In this document: one piece after another, positions 1 to 5,410 of the stretch
Layout: every line of letters begins with the position of its first letter
Numbering within the stretch: position 1 is the stretch's first letter
Assembly: GCA_049515175.1 (NCBI GenBank)
Contig: JBEKUI010000195.1
Coordinates: 1 to 9,449 of the forward strand
DNA length: 9,449 bases
Reading direction: 5' to 3'
Source: JACQNR01 sp049515175
GTDB taxonomy: Bacteria; Acidobacteriota; Terriglobia; UBA7540
Notes under the pieces: generated by a model
Seen by the model: the letters and a program-made list of their open reading frames with translations, nothing else
The model's database searches: none
What the model was told of the DNA's origin: nothing
Program-made: the position numbers and the translations under genes

Positions 1-767
1 CGGAACAGCAGTTCTCCCCGGACGGGAAGAGGATTGTCTTCGCGTCGTCACGCTCGTCGGGCAACAGCGTCGAGATCTGGGTGTGCGACAGCAACGGGTC
101 TAAGCCCGTCCAGTTGACCAACTTCGGTGGCCATGATGCTGGCACGCCCCGCTGGTCGCCCGACGGGCGGCACATTGTATTCGACTGCGATGCAACGGGT
201 ACCCTTCAGGTCTACGTGATGAACGCGGAGGGCGGCCCACCACGGGTCTTGAAAAGCGGCGAGAAGTCGGAAGATGAGGTGCCAAGCTGGTCAAGAGATG
301 GCCGATGGATTTGCTTCGCTTCCGACCGCACCGGCAACTTCCAAGTGTGGAAGCTACCCGCCGAAGGAGGCAAGGCTGTTCAGGTGACGAAGGGAGGCGG
401 CTTCGCAGCTTTTGAATCTTACGACGGCAAAACCCTTTACTACGCGAAGGGCCGGGAAGTACGTGGGCTGTGGAAGGTGCCCGTGGAAGGCGGTGAGGAA
501 ACCCTCGTCCTTGAACAACTTGGGGCCGGACTATGGGGGTATTGGGGTCTAACTCAGGACGGCATCTATTTATACAATGACAGAACGTACGCCATTGAAT
601 TCTTCAGCTTCGTCACGCGCAAGGTGACCAAGGTCGTCAAGCCCGAGAGAGAGCCCGATTCGTTGAACTCTGGGTTAAGCGTCTCCCCGGATGGCCGGTG
701 GATCCTCTATGCCCAGTACGACGTCGCCGCCAGCCACATCATGCTGGTGGACAATTTCCGCTGGTAG
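1..767 (+). CDS. TolB/PD40 beta-propeller protein, C-terminal part (5' end outside window)
   Basis: The reading frame is open from base 3 to a TAG at 765-767, giving 254 visible residues; the true start lies upstream, and the in-frame GTG at 81 is unlikely to be the real start because propeller sequence continues before it. At least three clear PD40-type blades are visible, with motifs FSPDGKRIVFAS (residues 4-15), WSPDGRHIVF (51-60) and WSRDGRWICFAS (96-107). Two weaker blades follow, and a last one starts at SVSPDGRWILYAQ (226-238). The chain ends in IMLVDNFRW. TolB-like propellers of this type usually form the sensor or protein-interaction half of larger proteins, with a protein kinase, wHTH or peptidase domain at the other end; which one applies here cannot be seen. 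No membrane segment is visible in this part. The style, especially the C-terminal tail, is common in Acidobacteriota. It is separated from the sugar genes by 558 bases and is probably functionally unrelated. Confidence 0.85.
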   Translation, partial: EQQFSPDGKRIVFASSRSSGNSVEIWVCDSNGSKPVQLTNFGGHDAGTPRWSPDGRHIVFDCDATGTLQVYVMNAEGGPPRVLKSGEKSEDEVPSWSRDGRWICFASDRTGNFQVWKLPAEGGKAVQVTKGGGFAAFESYDGKTLYYAKGREVRGLWKVPVEGGEETLVLEQLGAGLWGYWGLTQDGIYLYNDRTYAIEFFSFVTRKVTKVVKPEREPDSLNSGLSVSPDGRWILYAQYDVAASHIMLVDNFRW

Positions 768-771
768 ATGG

Positions 772-787
772 CGTGCCCCAAGGCACG
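772..787 (+). terminator. Terminator-like hairpin after the propeller gene
   Basis: CGTGCC (772-777) and GGCACG (782-787) form a perfect 6-bp stem with a CCAA loop, starting 5 bases after the stop codon of the propeller gene. There is no T-run after it, so if it terminates transcription it is not a canonical intrinsic terminator. Confidence 0.35.
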
Positions 788-843
788 AGGGAGACAAGAA
801 CGGCATCTATCAAGCTGGCTTAACTCGCCTGGATTTCTGAAAT

Positions 844-872
844 GGGACGCAGGCCCCGATAGCCTGCGCCCC
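844..872. repeat. Inverted repeat / stem-loop in spacer
   Basis: CGCAGGC (848-854) and GCCTGCG (862-868) are perfect complements around a 7-base loop. After one A/C mismatch the stem continues with GGG (844-846) against CCC (870-872). No T-run follows on either strand. It may be a second 3'-end structure of the propeller transcript or a protein-binding palindrome; I cannot tell which. Confidence 0.45.
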
Positions 873-1000
873 GACTCGCGCTTCTCAGACTTCCCGCGCC
901 GCATGAATTTCCCGCCGTAGTCGGAATACCGCACGGCTGGCCATGAATGTTATCGCCGGCAGCATCGCGGCCGATGTGAGTGCTTCTCGTACGCGGGTGG

Positions 1001-1027
1001 CGCAGACATCGCCTACTGATGTCTGCG
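1001..1027. repeat. Perfect 10-bp inverted repeat with 7-base spacer
   Basis: CGCAGACATC (1001-1010) is exactly the reverse complement of GATGTCTGCG (1018-1027), separated by GCCTACT. This is the strongest dyad in the spacer. It lies about 65 bases upstream of the candidate -35 element of the rpiB-tpiA promoter and about 300 bases before rpiB. No T-run follows it, so an operator or a structured RNA element is more likely than a terminator. Confidence 0.5.
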
Positions 1028-1069
1028 ATTGAGGGAACCCATTTGCCGATGTCCGTCAGCGGTTAGTCA

Positions 1070-1088
1070 CGGCATGTTCTTTATGCCG
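1070..1088. promoter_or_regulatory. Candidate operator palindrome just upstream of the rpiB-tpiA promoter
   Basis: CGGCAT (1070-1075) and ATGCCG (1083-1088) form a perfect dyad with a 7-base centre, ending four bases before the proposed -35 hexamer at 1092-1097. The dyad is directly visible; its position suits a transcription-factor site, but the function is inference. No regulator gene is present in the window to pair with it. Confidence 0.35.
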
Positions 1089-1091
1089 CGG

Positions 1092-1120
1092 GTGGCAATT
1101 CCCTTTAGCGGGATTATACT
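1092..1120 (+). promoter_or_regulatory. Candidate sigma-70-type promoter for rpiB-tpiA
   Basis: GTGGCA (1092-1097, 4 of 6 matches to TTGACA) is followed after 17 bases by TATACT (1115-1120, 5 of 6 matches to TATAAT). Transcription would start near 1127 and give a leader of about 200 bases before the rpiB start. It is the best match I found by eye in a GC-rich spacer; it is not experimentally supported. Confidence 0.4.
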
Positions 1121-1157
1121 CTTTCGTTCCCAGAAAGCGCCCCCATCGTAGGCGAGA

Positions 1158-1197
1158 AGCGAAAGGGGGGCCAGCGTAAAATGAAGAGCGAAAGGGG
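1158..1197. repeat. 11-base direct repeat pair in the rpiB leader
   Basis: AGCGAAAGGGG occurs at 1158-1168 and again at 1187-1197, a 29-base period, downstream of the candidate promoter. The CGAAAG portion of each copy can also pair with CTTTCG at 1121-1126, so alternative leader structures are possible. The function is unknown; chance duplication cannot be excluded. Confidence 0.4.
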
Positions 1198-1325
1198 ACC
1201 TCGCCGAATCGTCTTTATCCGCAATCGGGTCTTGGGTGGATCGTGAATGGGCTGTTGTAAACCGAGGTTCAAAGTGCGAAGGCGCGGCCGAGGCCGAATA
1301 GTTGGAATCAACAAAAGGAGCGAGC

Positions 1326-1802
1326 ATGCGCGTGGCTATCGATAGTGACGATGCCGGAATCGAGCTCAAGAAGATTCTCACCGAGCATCTCCGGTCTCTG
1401 GGGGTGGAAGTGGAAGACCTCAACCTGCTGGGAAGCAAGAAAGTGGATTACCCGGATGTCGGCTACAACCTGGCGCGGCGGATTGCCCGCAAGGAGTTCG
1501 ACCGCGGCGTGCTGATTTGCGGTACGGGACTGGGCATGGCCATGATTGCGAACAAGGTCGAAGGGGTTTACGCCGGGGTGTGTCACGACGTGTACTCCGC
1601 CGAGCGGCTGCGCAAGAGCAATGACGCGCAGGTCCTGACCCTGGGCGCACGAGTGGTTGGACCGGAGCTCGCCAGGGTGATTGCCACCGCCTGGATTCGA
1701 TCCGAGTTCGAGCCCGGCCGCTCCGGGCCCAAAGTTGCTCGCATGCGGGAACTGGAAGAACTCGATCGCAAGATCTCCGCTCCGGGTGAAAAGACACGAT
1801 GA
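1326..1802 (+). CDS. rpiB: RpiB/LacAB-family sugar-phosphate isomerase, possibly an EryI-type erythrulose-4-phosphate isomerase
   Basis: A cytosolic aldose-ketose phosphate isomerase of 158 residues, close to the usual family length. ATG at 1326 is chosen because AAGGAG ends 5 bases upstream and the protein then begins MRVAIDSD as the family does; a TTG 24 bases earlier is not credible. The active-site loop LICGTGLGM (63-71, catalytic Cys65, Thr67), the CHD motif (His87) and SNDAQVLTLGARV (98-110) are present. The usual N-terminal SDHAG reads SDDAG (7-11), so the phosphate-side histidine is an aspartate, and the C-terminal motif is GRSGPKV rather than a GRH form. As I recall the family, EryI-type enzymes of erythritol catabolism also lack this histidine and share SAER...SN.AQ and GPELA stretches. 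The stop overlaps the next gene's start (ATGA), so the two are co-translated. An ordinary ribose-5-phosphate isomerase B remains the main alternative. Confidence 0.9.
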   Translation: MRVAIDSDDAGIELKKILTEHLRSLGVEVEDLNLLGSKKVDYPDVGYNLARRIARKEFDRGVLICGTGLGMAMIANKVEGVYAGVCHDVYSAERLRKSNDAQVLTLGARVVGPELARVIATAWIRSEFEPGRSGPKVARMRELEELDRKISAPGEKTR

Positions 1803-2581
1803 GAACCAGCCGACTGTTTGTGGGCACCAGCTGGAAGATGAATAAGACGGTCCGGGAAGCCGTCGATTACACCCGCCGGCTGCTGGGATTGCTCGAGGGG
1901 CTCGACCGGTCTGATGCGGTTCAGGTCTTCGTCGTCCCGCCTTTCACCGCCATCGAGGCCGTCCGGCGGGCCAGTGAAGGCAAATTGTGGGTGGGAGCCC
2001 AAAACATGCACTGGGCCGAGCGCGGCGCTTACACGGGCGAGATCTCCGCCGCCATGCTGCAGGAATTGGGTGTCGATTTGGTGGAACTCGGTCACGCGGA
2101 GCGCCGCCGGTACTTCAACGAGACCGATGCGGACGTGAATCGCAAAGTGCATGCCGCGCTGCGCCACGGGCTCCGGCCGTTGGTCTGCGTCGGGGAACTG
2201 GCCGAGGATAAAAGGCGCGGAGTCGGCAGGGAGACAGTGAGGAACCAGGTGCGGACGGGCTTCGCGGAAGTGGAGGCATCGCGGGCGTCTCATCTCATCG
2301 TCGCCTATGAGCCCGTCTGGGCTATTGGCGCGGACCGCGCGGACATCGGAATGGATTACGTCCGCGAGGTCCAGAACCACATCCGCGCCACGCTGGAAGA
2401 GATGCTGGGCCCGAGCGCCGCCGCCCTGGTGCCGGTGATCTATGGGGGAGACGTCAATCTCCGCAACGCCGCGTCTCTGGTCACAGAAAGCGGGACCGAT
2501 GGCCTCTTCATTGGCCGCGCCGCTCTGGAGGCCGAAAACTTTGCGGAGTTGATTCGCACCGCCCTTCAGGCAATCGGCTAG
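1799..2581 (+). CDS. tpiA: Triosephosphate-isomerase-family protein, likely a tetrulose-phosphate isomerase (EryH/LerI-like) paralogue
   Basis: A 260-residue TIM barrel, near the normal TPI length (about 250). The catalytic Lys13 (SWKMN, 11-15), His99 (ELGHAERR, 96-103) and Glu171 (AYEPVWAIG, 169-177) are all present, so isomerase chemistry is expected. Several strictly conserved TPI positions differ: the Asn before WKMN is Ser11, the Ser of GHSERR is Ala100, loop 6 lacks the usual GTG after AIG, and the phosphate loop YGGS is YGGD (215-218). As I recall them, EryH/LerI proteins of erythritol and threitol catabolism share the GTSWKMNKT opening and GAQNMHW (66-72). They interconvert L-erythrulose 1-phosphate and D-erythrulose 4-phosphate, the substrate of an RpiB-type partner. 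Fusion to rpiB by a 4-base ATGA overlap fits that role better than glycolysis, where tpiA normally sits with gapA and pgk. Glycolytic TPI is the alternative. Confidence 0.9.
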   Translation: MRTSRLFVGTSWKMNKTVREAVDYTRRLLGLLEGLDRSDAVQVFVVPPFTAIEAVRRASEGKLWVGAQNMHWAERGAYTGEISAAMLQELGVDLVELGHAERRRYFNETDADVNRKVHAALRHGLRPLVCVGELAEDKRRGVGRETVRNQVRTGFAEVEASRASHLIVAYEPVWAIGADRADIGMDYVREVQNHIRATLEEMLGPSAAALVPVIYGGDVNLRNAASLVTESGTDGLFIGRAALEAENFAELIRTALQAIG

Positions 2582-2588
2582 AATCGTA

Positions 2589-2640
2589 GCCCCCGGCCAT
2601 ATCGCGCGAACCTCCGCGCAGGAGGCGCCGACATCGGGGC
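2589..2640. terminator. Structured gap between convergent tpiA and dhaL, possible bidirectional terminator
   Basis: The 70-base gap holds an inner stem CCTCC (2611-2615) / GGAGG (2621-2625) with loop GCGCA. It is extended by GCG (2606-2608) and CGC (2626-2628) across a two-base AA bulge. An outer stem GCCCC (2589-2593) / GGGGC (2636-2640) could enclose it. No T-run is present on either strand. The position between tail-to-tail genes is what makes a termination role plausible. Confidence 0.35.
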
Positions 2641-2651
2641 GGATGGAGGGA

Positions 2652-3308
2652 TTAATCTGCGGAGGGCGATTGCTTTTGAAGCCATTCCGTCATGGCGCGC
2701 AAGATGATGGCAAAGGAGATTGCCCCGGGGTCGGGATTTCCCAGCGCTCGATCACCGAGCCGGCTGGAGCGCCCGATCCGGGCAGGCATCTGGGCTGTGC
2801 TCTCGGCGCCACGCCGCGCGCCTTCGCTGGCTTTGGTGAGCGCGCTCAGAAGGTCGGGCTGGGTCTCTACGGTGAGCGCTTCATTCGCCGCGTGAACCGC
2901 GTCCAGGAGAGTCTTGTCGCCGGGCTTCGCTTTGCCCGCAGCAACGAGGGCGGCTTCCATGGAACTCATAAAGGTTCGGAATTCCGCCCCGCCGATTTCT
3001 TGTTGCCCCTTCATGGCGCTGCCGGCCGCCATCAACATCTTTCCCAGCAAAACTCCGATGGCTCCTCCGGTCGCGCCCATGAAGGAGAACCCGGCTTCGC
3101 GCAGGACCGTGTCAACGCCCACTCCCTCCGCCAAGCCGCCGAGCTTTTGCTTAATGGCGTTGAAGCCCACGCGCATCGTGATGCCGTGGTCGCCGTCGCC
3201 AATCGCGGCGTCGAGGGAAGTCAGATACGCCTCCTCCCGCACCATCGTTTCGGAGACGAAGGCGAACATCTGGCGAAGGTCGGCGGCATTGATGCTGTTG
3301 GGAGCCAT
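2652..3308 (-). CDS. dhaL: Dihydroxyacetone-kinase-type kinase, nucleotide-binding subunit DhaL
   Basis: A 218-residue DhaL (Dak2) domain protein, the usual size for a stand-alone subunit. DhaL holds the nucleotide that phosphorylates the sugar carried by DhaK. The Mg-ADP-binding aspartates are in LDAAIGDGDHG (Asp33, Asp38, Asp40, His41). The glycine-rich FMGATGGAIGVLLG (76-89), PGDKTLLDAV (129-138) and the GRSSRLGDRALGNPDPGA region (179-196) match the family; the usual GHQDPGA reads GNPDPGA. The ATG at 3308 has GAGGG six bases upstream. It follows dhaK after 37 bases and is the last gene of the minus-strand operon, converging on tpiA. No DhaM or other PTS component is in the window, so direct use of ATP, as in fused Dha and erythrulose kinases, is likely but inferred. 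Confidence 0.92.
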   Translation of the reverse strand: MAPNSINAADLRQMFAFVSETMVREEAYLTSLDAAIGDGDHGITMRVGFNAIKQKLGGLAEGVGVDTVLREAGFSFMGATGGAIGVLLGKMLMAAGSAMKGQQEIGGAEFRTFMSSMEAALVAAGKAKPGDKTLLDAVHAANEALTVETQPDLLSALTKASEGARRGAESTAQMPARIGRSSRLGDRALGNPDPGAISFAIILRAMTEWLQKQSPSAD

Positions 3309-3345
3309 TCAGAACCCTCACGAGGAGAACGAGCTGTCACGGAAT

Positions 3346-4347
3346 TCAAGCTGTTTGCACGAGTGCCGGAGATTCCGCTGGAGCCAGCAACAAGCGTCTC
3401 AGTTCAGCATCCAGACGCATGACGGTAAACGAGCATCCGGCCATGTCGAGCGAACTGGCAATGTTGCCGACGTAAGTCCGGGCGACCGTGAGGCCGGCAT
3501 CTTTGAGGCACCGGCTGGCCGCGCGAAACATGATGAAGAGCTCGGCGAGCGGAGTTGCGCCCAACCCATTGACAAGAACGGCGACTTCATCACCGGCCTT
3601 GGCCGGCAGGTCGGCGAGAATTCTCCCCATCATATCCTCGGCCAATGGGTCGGCGGGAAGGATGGGCCGCCTCTGGACGCCCGGCTCACCGTGCAAGCCC
3701 ATGCCGATTTCCATATCGCTTTCAGAGATCTCGAAGATCGGCCGGCCCGAGGCAGGTATGACACACGACGAAAGAGCCACGCCCATACTCCGCATGTTGT
3801 CGTTGACTTTTTCCGCCGCCGCCGTAACCTGGTCCAGTCCGACTTTTTCCTCCGCCCTGGCCGACGCAACTTTGATGACAAAGAAATCGCCGGCGATTCC
3901 GCGGCGCTCGCTCCGCCTCTCGGGAGGGGCCGAAGCCACGTCATCCGTGATGCGGACGGTTGAGACCCGGATGTCTTCTTGCGCGAGCATTTCCGCCGCC
4001 ATATCAAAATTGAGCACGTCGCCGGCATAATTGCCATAAAGAAACAGCACGCCCGCGCCGCCGTGAATCGCCTTCGCGGCCTCATAAATGGGTGGGGGTG
4101 GCGGCGAGGTGAAAATATTCCCGGCAATACTCCCGTCCGCCCAGCCGCGCCCGACGAAGCCCGCAAACATGGGGTCGTGGCCGCTGCCGCCGCCCGTCAA
4201 CACTGCGACCTTGCCGGCCACCGGAGCGTCCCGCCGAACCACGGCCATCACACCATCCAGCTTCCGCAAGTATTGTGGATAGGCCAGTGCCAGGCCCTCG
4301 ATCGCTTGCGCGGCAACCGCATCGGGGTCGTTGATCAGTTTTTTCAC
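3346..4347 (-). CDS. dhaK: Dihydroxyacetone-kinase-type kinase, substrate-binding subunit DhaK
   Basis: A 333-residue DhaK (Dak1) domain protein of normal length that binds a short ketose covalently through a histidine. GTG at 4347 is chosen because the family begins KKLINDPD exactly there and AAGGAG lies 11 bases upstream; an in-frame ATG 81 bases earlier would add non-family sequence. Key motifs: GGGSGHDPM (52-60, His57; the common GHEP reads GHDP), LYGNYAGDVLNF (103-114, with Asp110) and GMGLHGEPG (215-223, His219, the expected covalent substrate ligand). RGIAGDFFVIK (149-159) differs from the RGxAGTVxVxK form I know from E. coli DhaK. Known substrates of the family are dihydroxyacetone and, for LerK/DerK-type kinases, L- or D-erythrulose. 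The neighbouring TPI-like and RpiB-like isomerases make a tetrulose attractive. It follows the TIM-barrel gene after a 103-base gap, the largest in the operon, in which I see no clear promoter. Confidence 0.92.
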   Translation of the reverse strand: MKKLINDPDAVAAQAIEGLALAYPQYLRKLDGVMAVVRRDAPVAGKVAVLTGGGSGHDPMFAGFVGRGWADGSIAGNIFTSPPPPPIYEAAKAIHGGAGVLFLYGNYAGDVLNFDMAAEMLAQEDIRVSTVRITDDVASAPPERRSERRGIAGDFFVIKVASARAEEKVGLDQVTAAAEKVNDNMRSMGVALSSCVIPASGRPIFEISESDMEIGMGLHGEPGVQRRPILPADPLAEDMMGRILADLPAKAGDEVAVLVNGLGATPLAELFIMFRAASRCLKDAGLTVARTYVGNIASSLDMAGCSFTVMRLDAELRRLLLAPAESPALVQTA

Positions 4348-4358
4348 GGTTCCGATTT

Positions 4359-4364
4359 CTCCTT
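4359..4364 (-). promoter_or_regulatory. Ribosome binding site that sets the GTG start of dhaK
   Basis: AAGGAG read on the minus strand lies 11 bases before the GTG at 4347. Together with the family-typical KKLINDPD that follows, it decides for the GTG over the upstream ATG at 4428. Confidence 0.65.
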
Positions 4365-4450
4365 GTCGCGCCCTTTGAGGAAACACCTCTCTCCAGGAAG
4401 GCGGCGCGTCGTCTCCGCGCGACTGCAAACTCCATCGCCGGAAAAACGCT

Positions 4451-5371
4451 TCACGGCAGAGCAGGCACGCGCACGAACTGTTTCAGATAGGAGTAACTCT
4501 CGTCCAATTCTTCTAGGAGTTGTTCTTCCGGGAACTCAAACGGGTGTATTAACTCGGGAAAGAGGAACACCTCTTCGGCTCCCGATTGCTCCAGGGCCTC
4601 GACGACCTTGTCCATCCGGATGGCGCCCTTGGCGTTGTTGGCCTTCGTGAAACTCCAGTGCCTGTCCCAATCCGCTTCGGTCTGCTGCAGATGGACGAGC
4701 GGCGAGAGTTTACCCAGTTCGCGCAGCCAGAGATAAGTGTCCCGATCCTTGCCGCTCACTTCGTAGCTGCATTGGTGTCCCACGTCGAGGATGTAGTAAA
4801 TCGGAATCGGCGTGTTCTCATTGAAGCGCTCGTAGAGCTCCTTTGCTTCGTCCAGATGGATGAGCATCTCACGGCCGATCGGCGTGGGTTCCCAGCAGAC
4901 GAATTTCAGACCCTGGTCAGCCGCATACCGCGCCAGAGCTTGTATACCTGTCACGAGGGTGTCGCGGAGGAATTTCCGCTTGCTCGGGTCGCGGTAGTCC
5001 CGCATGCTGGCGGCCGCGATGGGGCCTCCGACCCCCTTGGCGCCCAGCTCCGCAGCGGTGATCGAAGCCAGCCTGCACCATTCCAGAGCGTCCTTGCGGA
5101 GCTCGGGCAACGGGTGAAGAAGCAGGTTGTAGGCGTACGCCCCCACCCCGATGAATGCGCTGTGAATCTCGAAGCCGTATTTCTGCGCGGCTTCCTTCAC
5201 TTTCGCAGCCATGGCTTTCCGAGCGTTCGGGCTGCTGCGCGGGTCAAGCAGGTCAAAGCAGAACTGGACGTACTTCAAGCCCCAGCGCTGGGTCACCTGC
5301 TTGCCCCATTCATCCGGCTCGGGCCAACGCTTGGCAGCGTAAATGTTATTGATTCCGAGATGCAATTTCAT
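4451..5371 (-). CDS. Xylose-isomerase-like TIM-barrel sugar (phosphate) isomerase/epimerase
   Basis: A 306-residue protein of the AP-endonuclease-2/xylose-isomerase-like TIM-barrel superfamily, typical in length. Likely metal ligands in order are Glu161 (FVCWEPTP), Asp196 (YYILDVGHQC), His227 (LVHLQQTE) and Glu273 (FLFPELIHP), the E-D-H-E pattern and spacing of divalent-metal ketose 3-epimerases and hydroxypyruvate isomerases; His70 and His199 are also near the expected active site. Such enzymes epimerise or isomerise ketoses or their phosphates. EryC of Brucella erythritol catabolism, which epimerises a tetrulose phosphate at C3, belongs to this superfamily, so this gene could fill that role here. 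The superfamily is very diverse, however, and the substrate is not readable from the sequence. ATG at 5371 has AGGAG seven bases upstream. It starts 39 bases after the cyclase gene in the same operon. No signal peptide is seen, so it is cytosolic. Confidence 0.85.
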   Translation of the reverse strand: MKLHLGINNIYAAKRWPEPDEWGKQVTQRWGLKYVQFCFDLLDPRSSPNARKAMAAKVKEAAQKYGFEIHSAFIGVGAYAYNLLLHPLPELRKDALEWCRLASITAAELGAKGVGGPIAAASMRDYRDPSKRKFLRDTLVTGIQALARYAADQGLKFVCWEPTPIGREMLIHLDEAKELYERFNENTPIPIYYILDVGHQCSYEVSGKDRDTYLWLRELGKLSPLVHLQQTEADWDRHWSFTKANNAKGAIRMDKVVEALEQSGAEEVFLFPELIHPFEFPEEQLLEELDESYSYLKQFVRVPALP

Positions 5372-5410
5372 AAGCCTTCTCCTGTCCGCGCTCGTTCCGC
5401 GCCTTTCAGA

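Larger units (their letters stand above)
768..1325. other. 558-base intergenic spacer with regulatory-looking structure
   Basis: I find no convincing gene here on either strand; the short open frames lack a good ribosome binding site and have no recognisable protein character. The spacer holds several perfect inverted repeats (772-787, 848-868, 1001-1027, 1070-1088 and a weaker one at 1121-1137), a candidate promoter at 1092-1120 and an 11-base direct repeat pair at 1158-1168 and 1187-1197. The left half probably contains the 3' end of the propeller transcript, and the right half the control region and roughly 200-base leader of the rpiB-tpiA pair. The leader matches no riboswitch class that I can recognise. 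Confidence 0.7.

Noticed and set aside
1093..1109. Possible sigma-54 promoter (TGGCA ... GC)
   Set aside because: The spacing between the GG and GC elements is 12 bases rather than the required 10, and the sigma-70-type reading of the same region is better.
1302..1325. TTG at 1302 as an earlier start for rpiB
   Set aside because: It would add eight residues of non-family sequence, and the strong AAGGAG site would then fall inside the gene; the ATG at 1326 fits the family N-terminus.
1067..1438. Minus-strand open frame covering the promoter region and the start of rpiB
   Set aside because: Its translation is serine- and arginine-rich without family features, and it overlaps a well-supported gene in antisense.
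4348..4428. ATG at 4428 as the start of dhaK
   Set aside because: The extra 27 residues are unlike DhaK, while the GTG at 4347 begins exactly at the family's KKLINDPD and has AAGGAG upstream.
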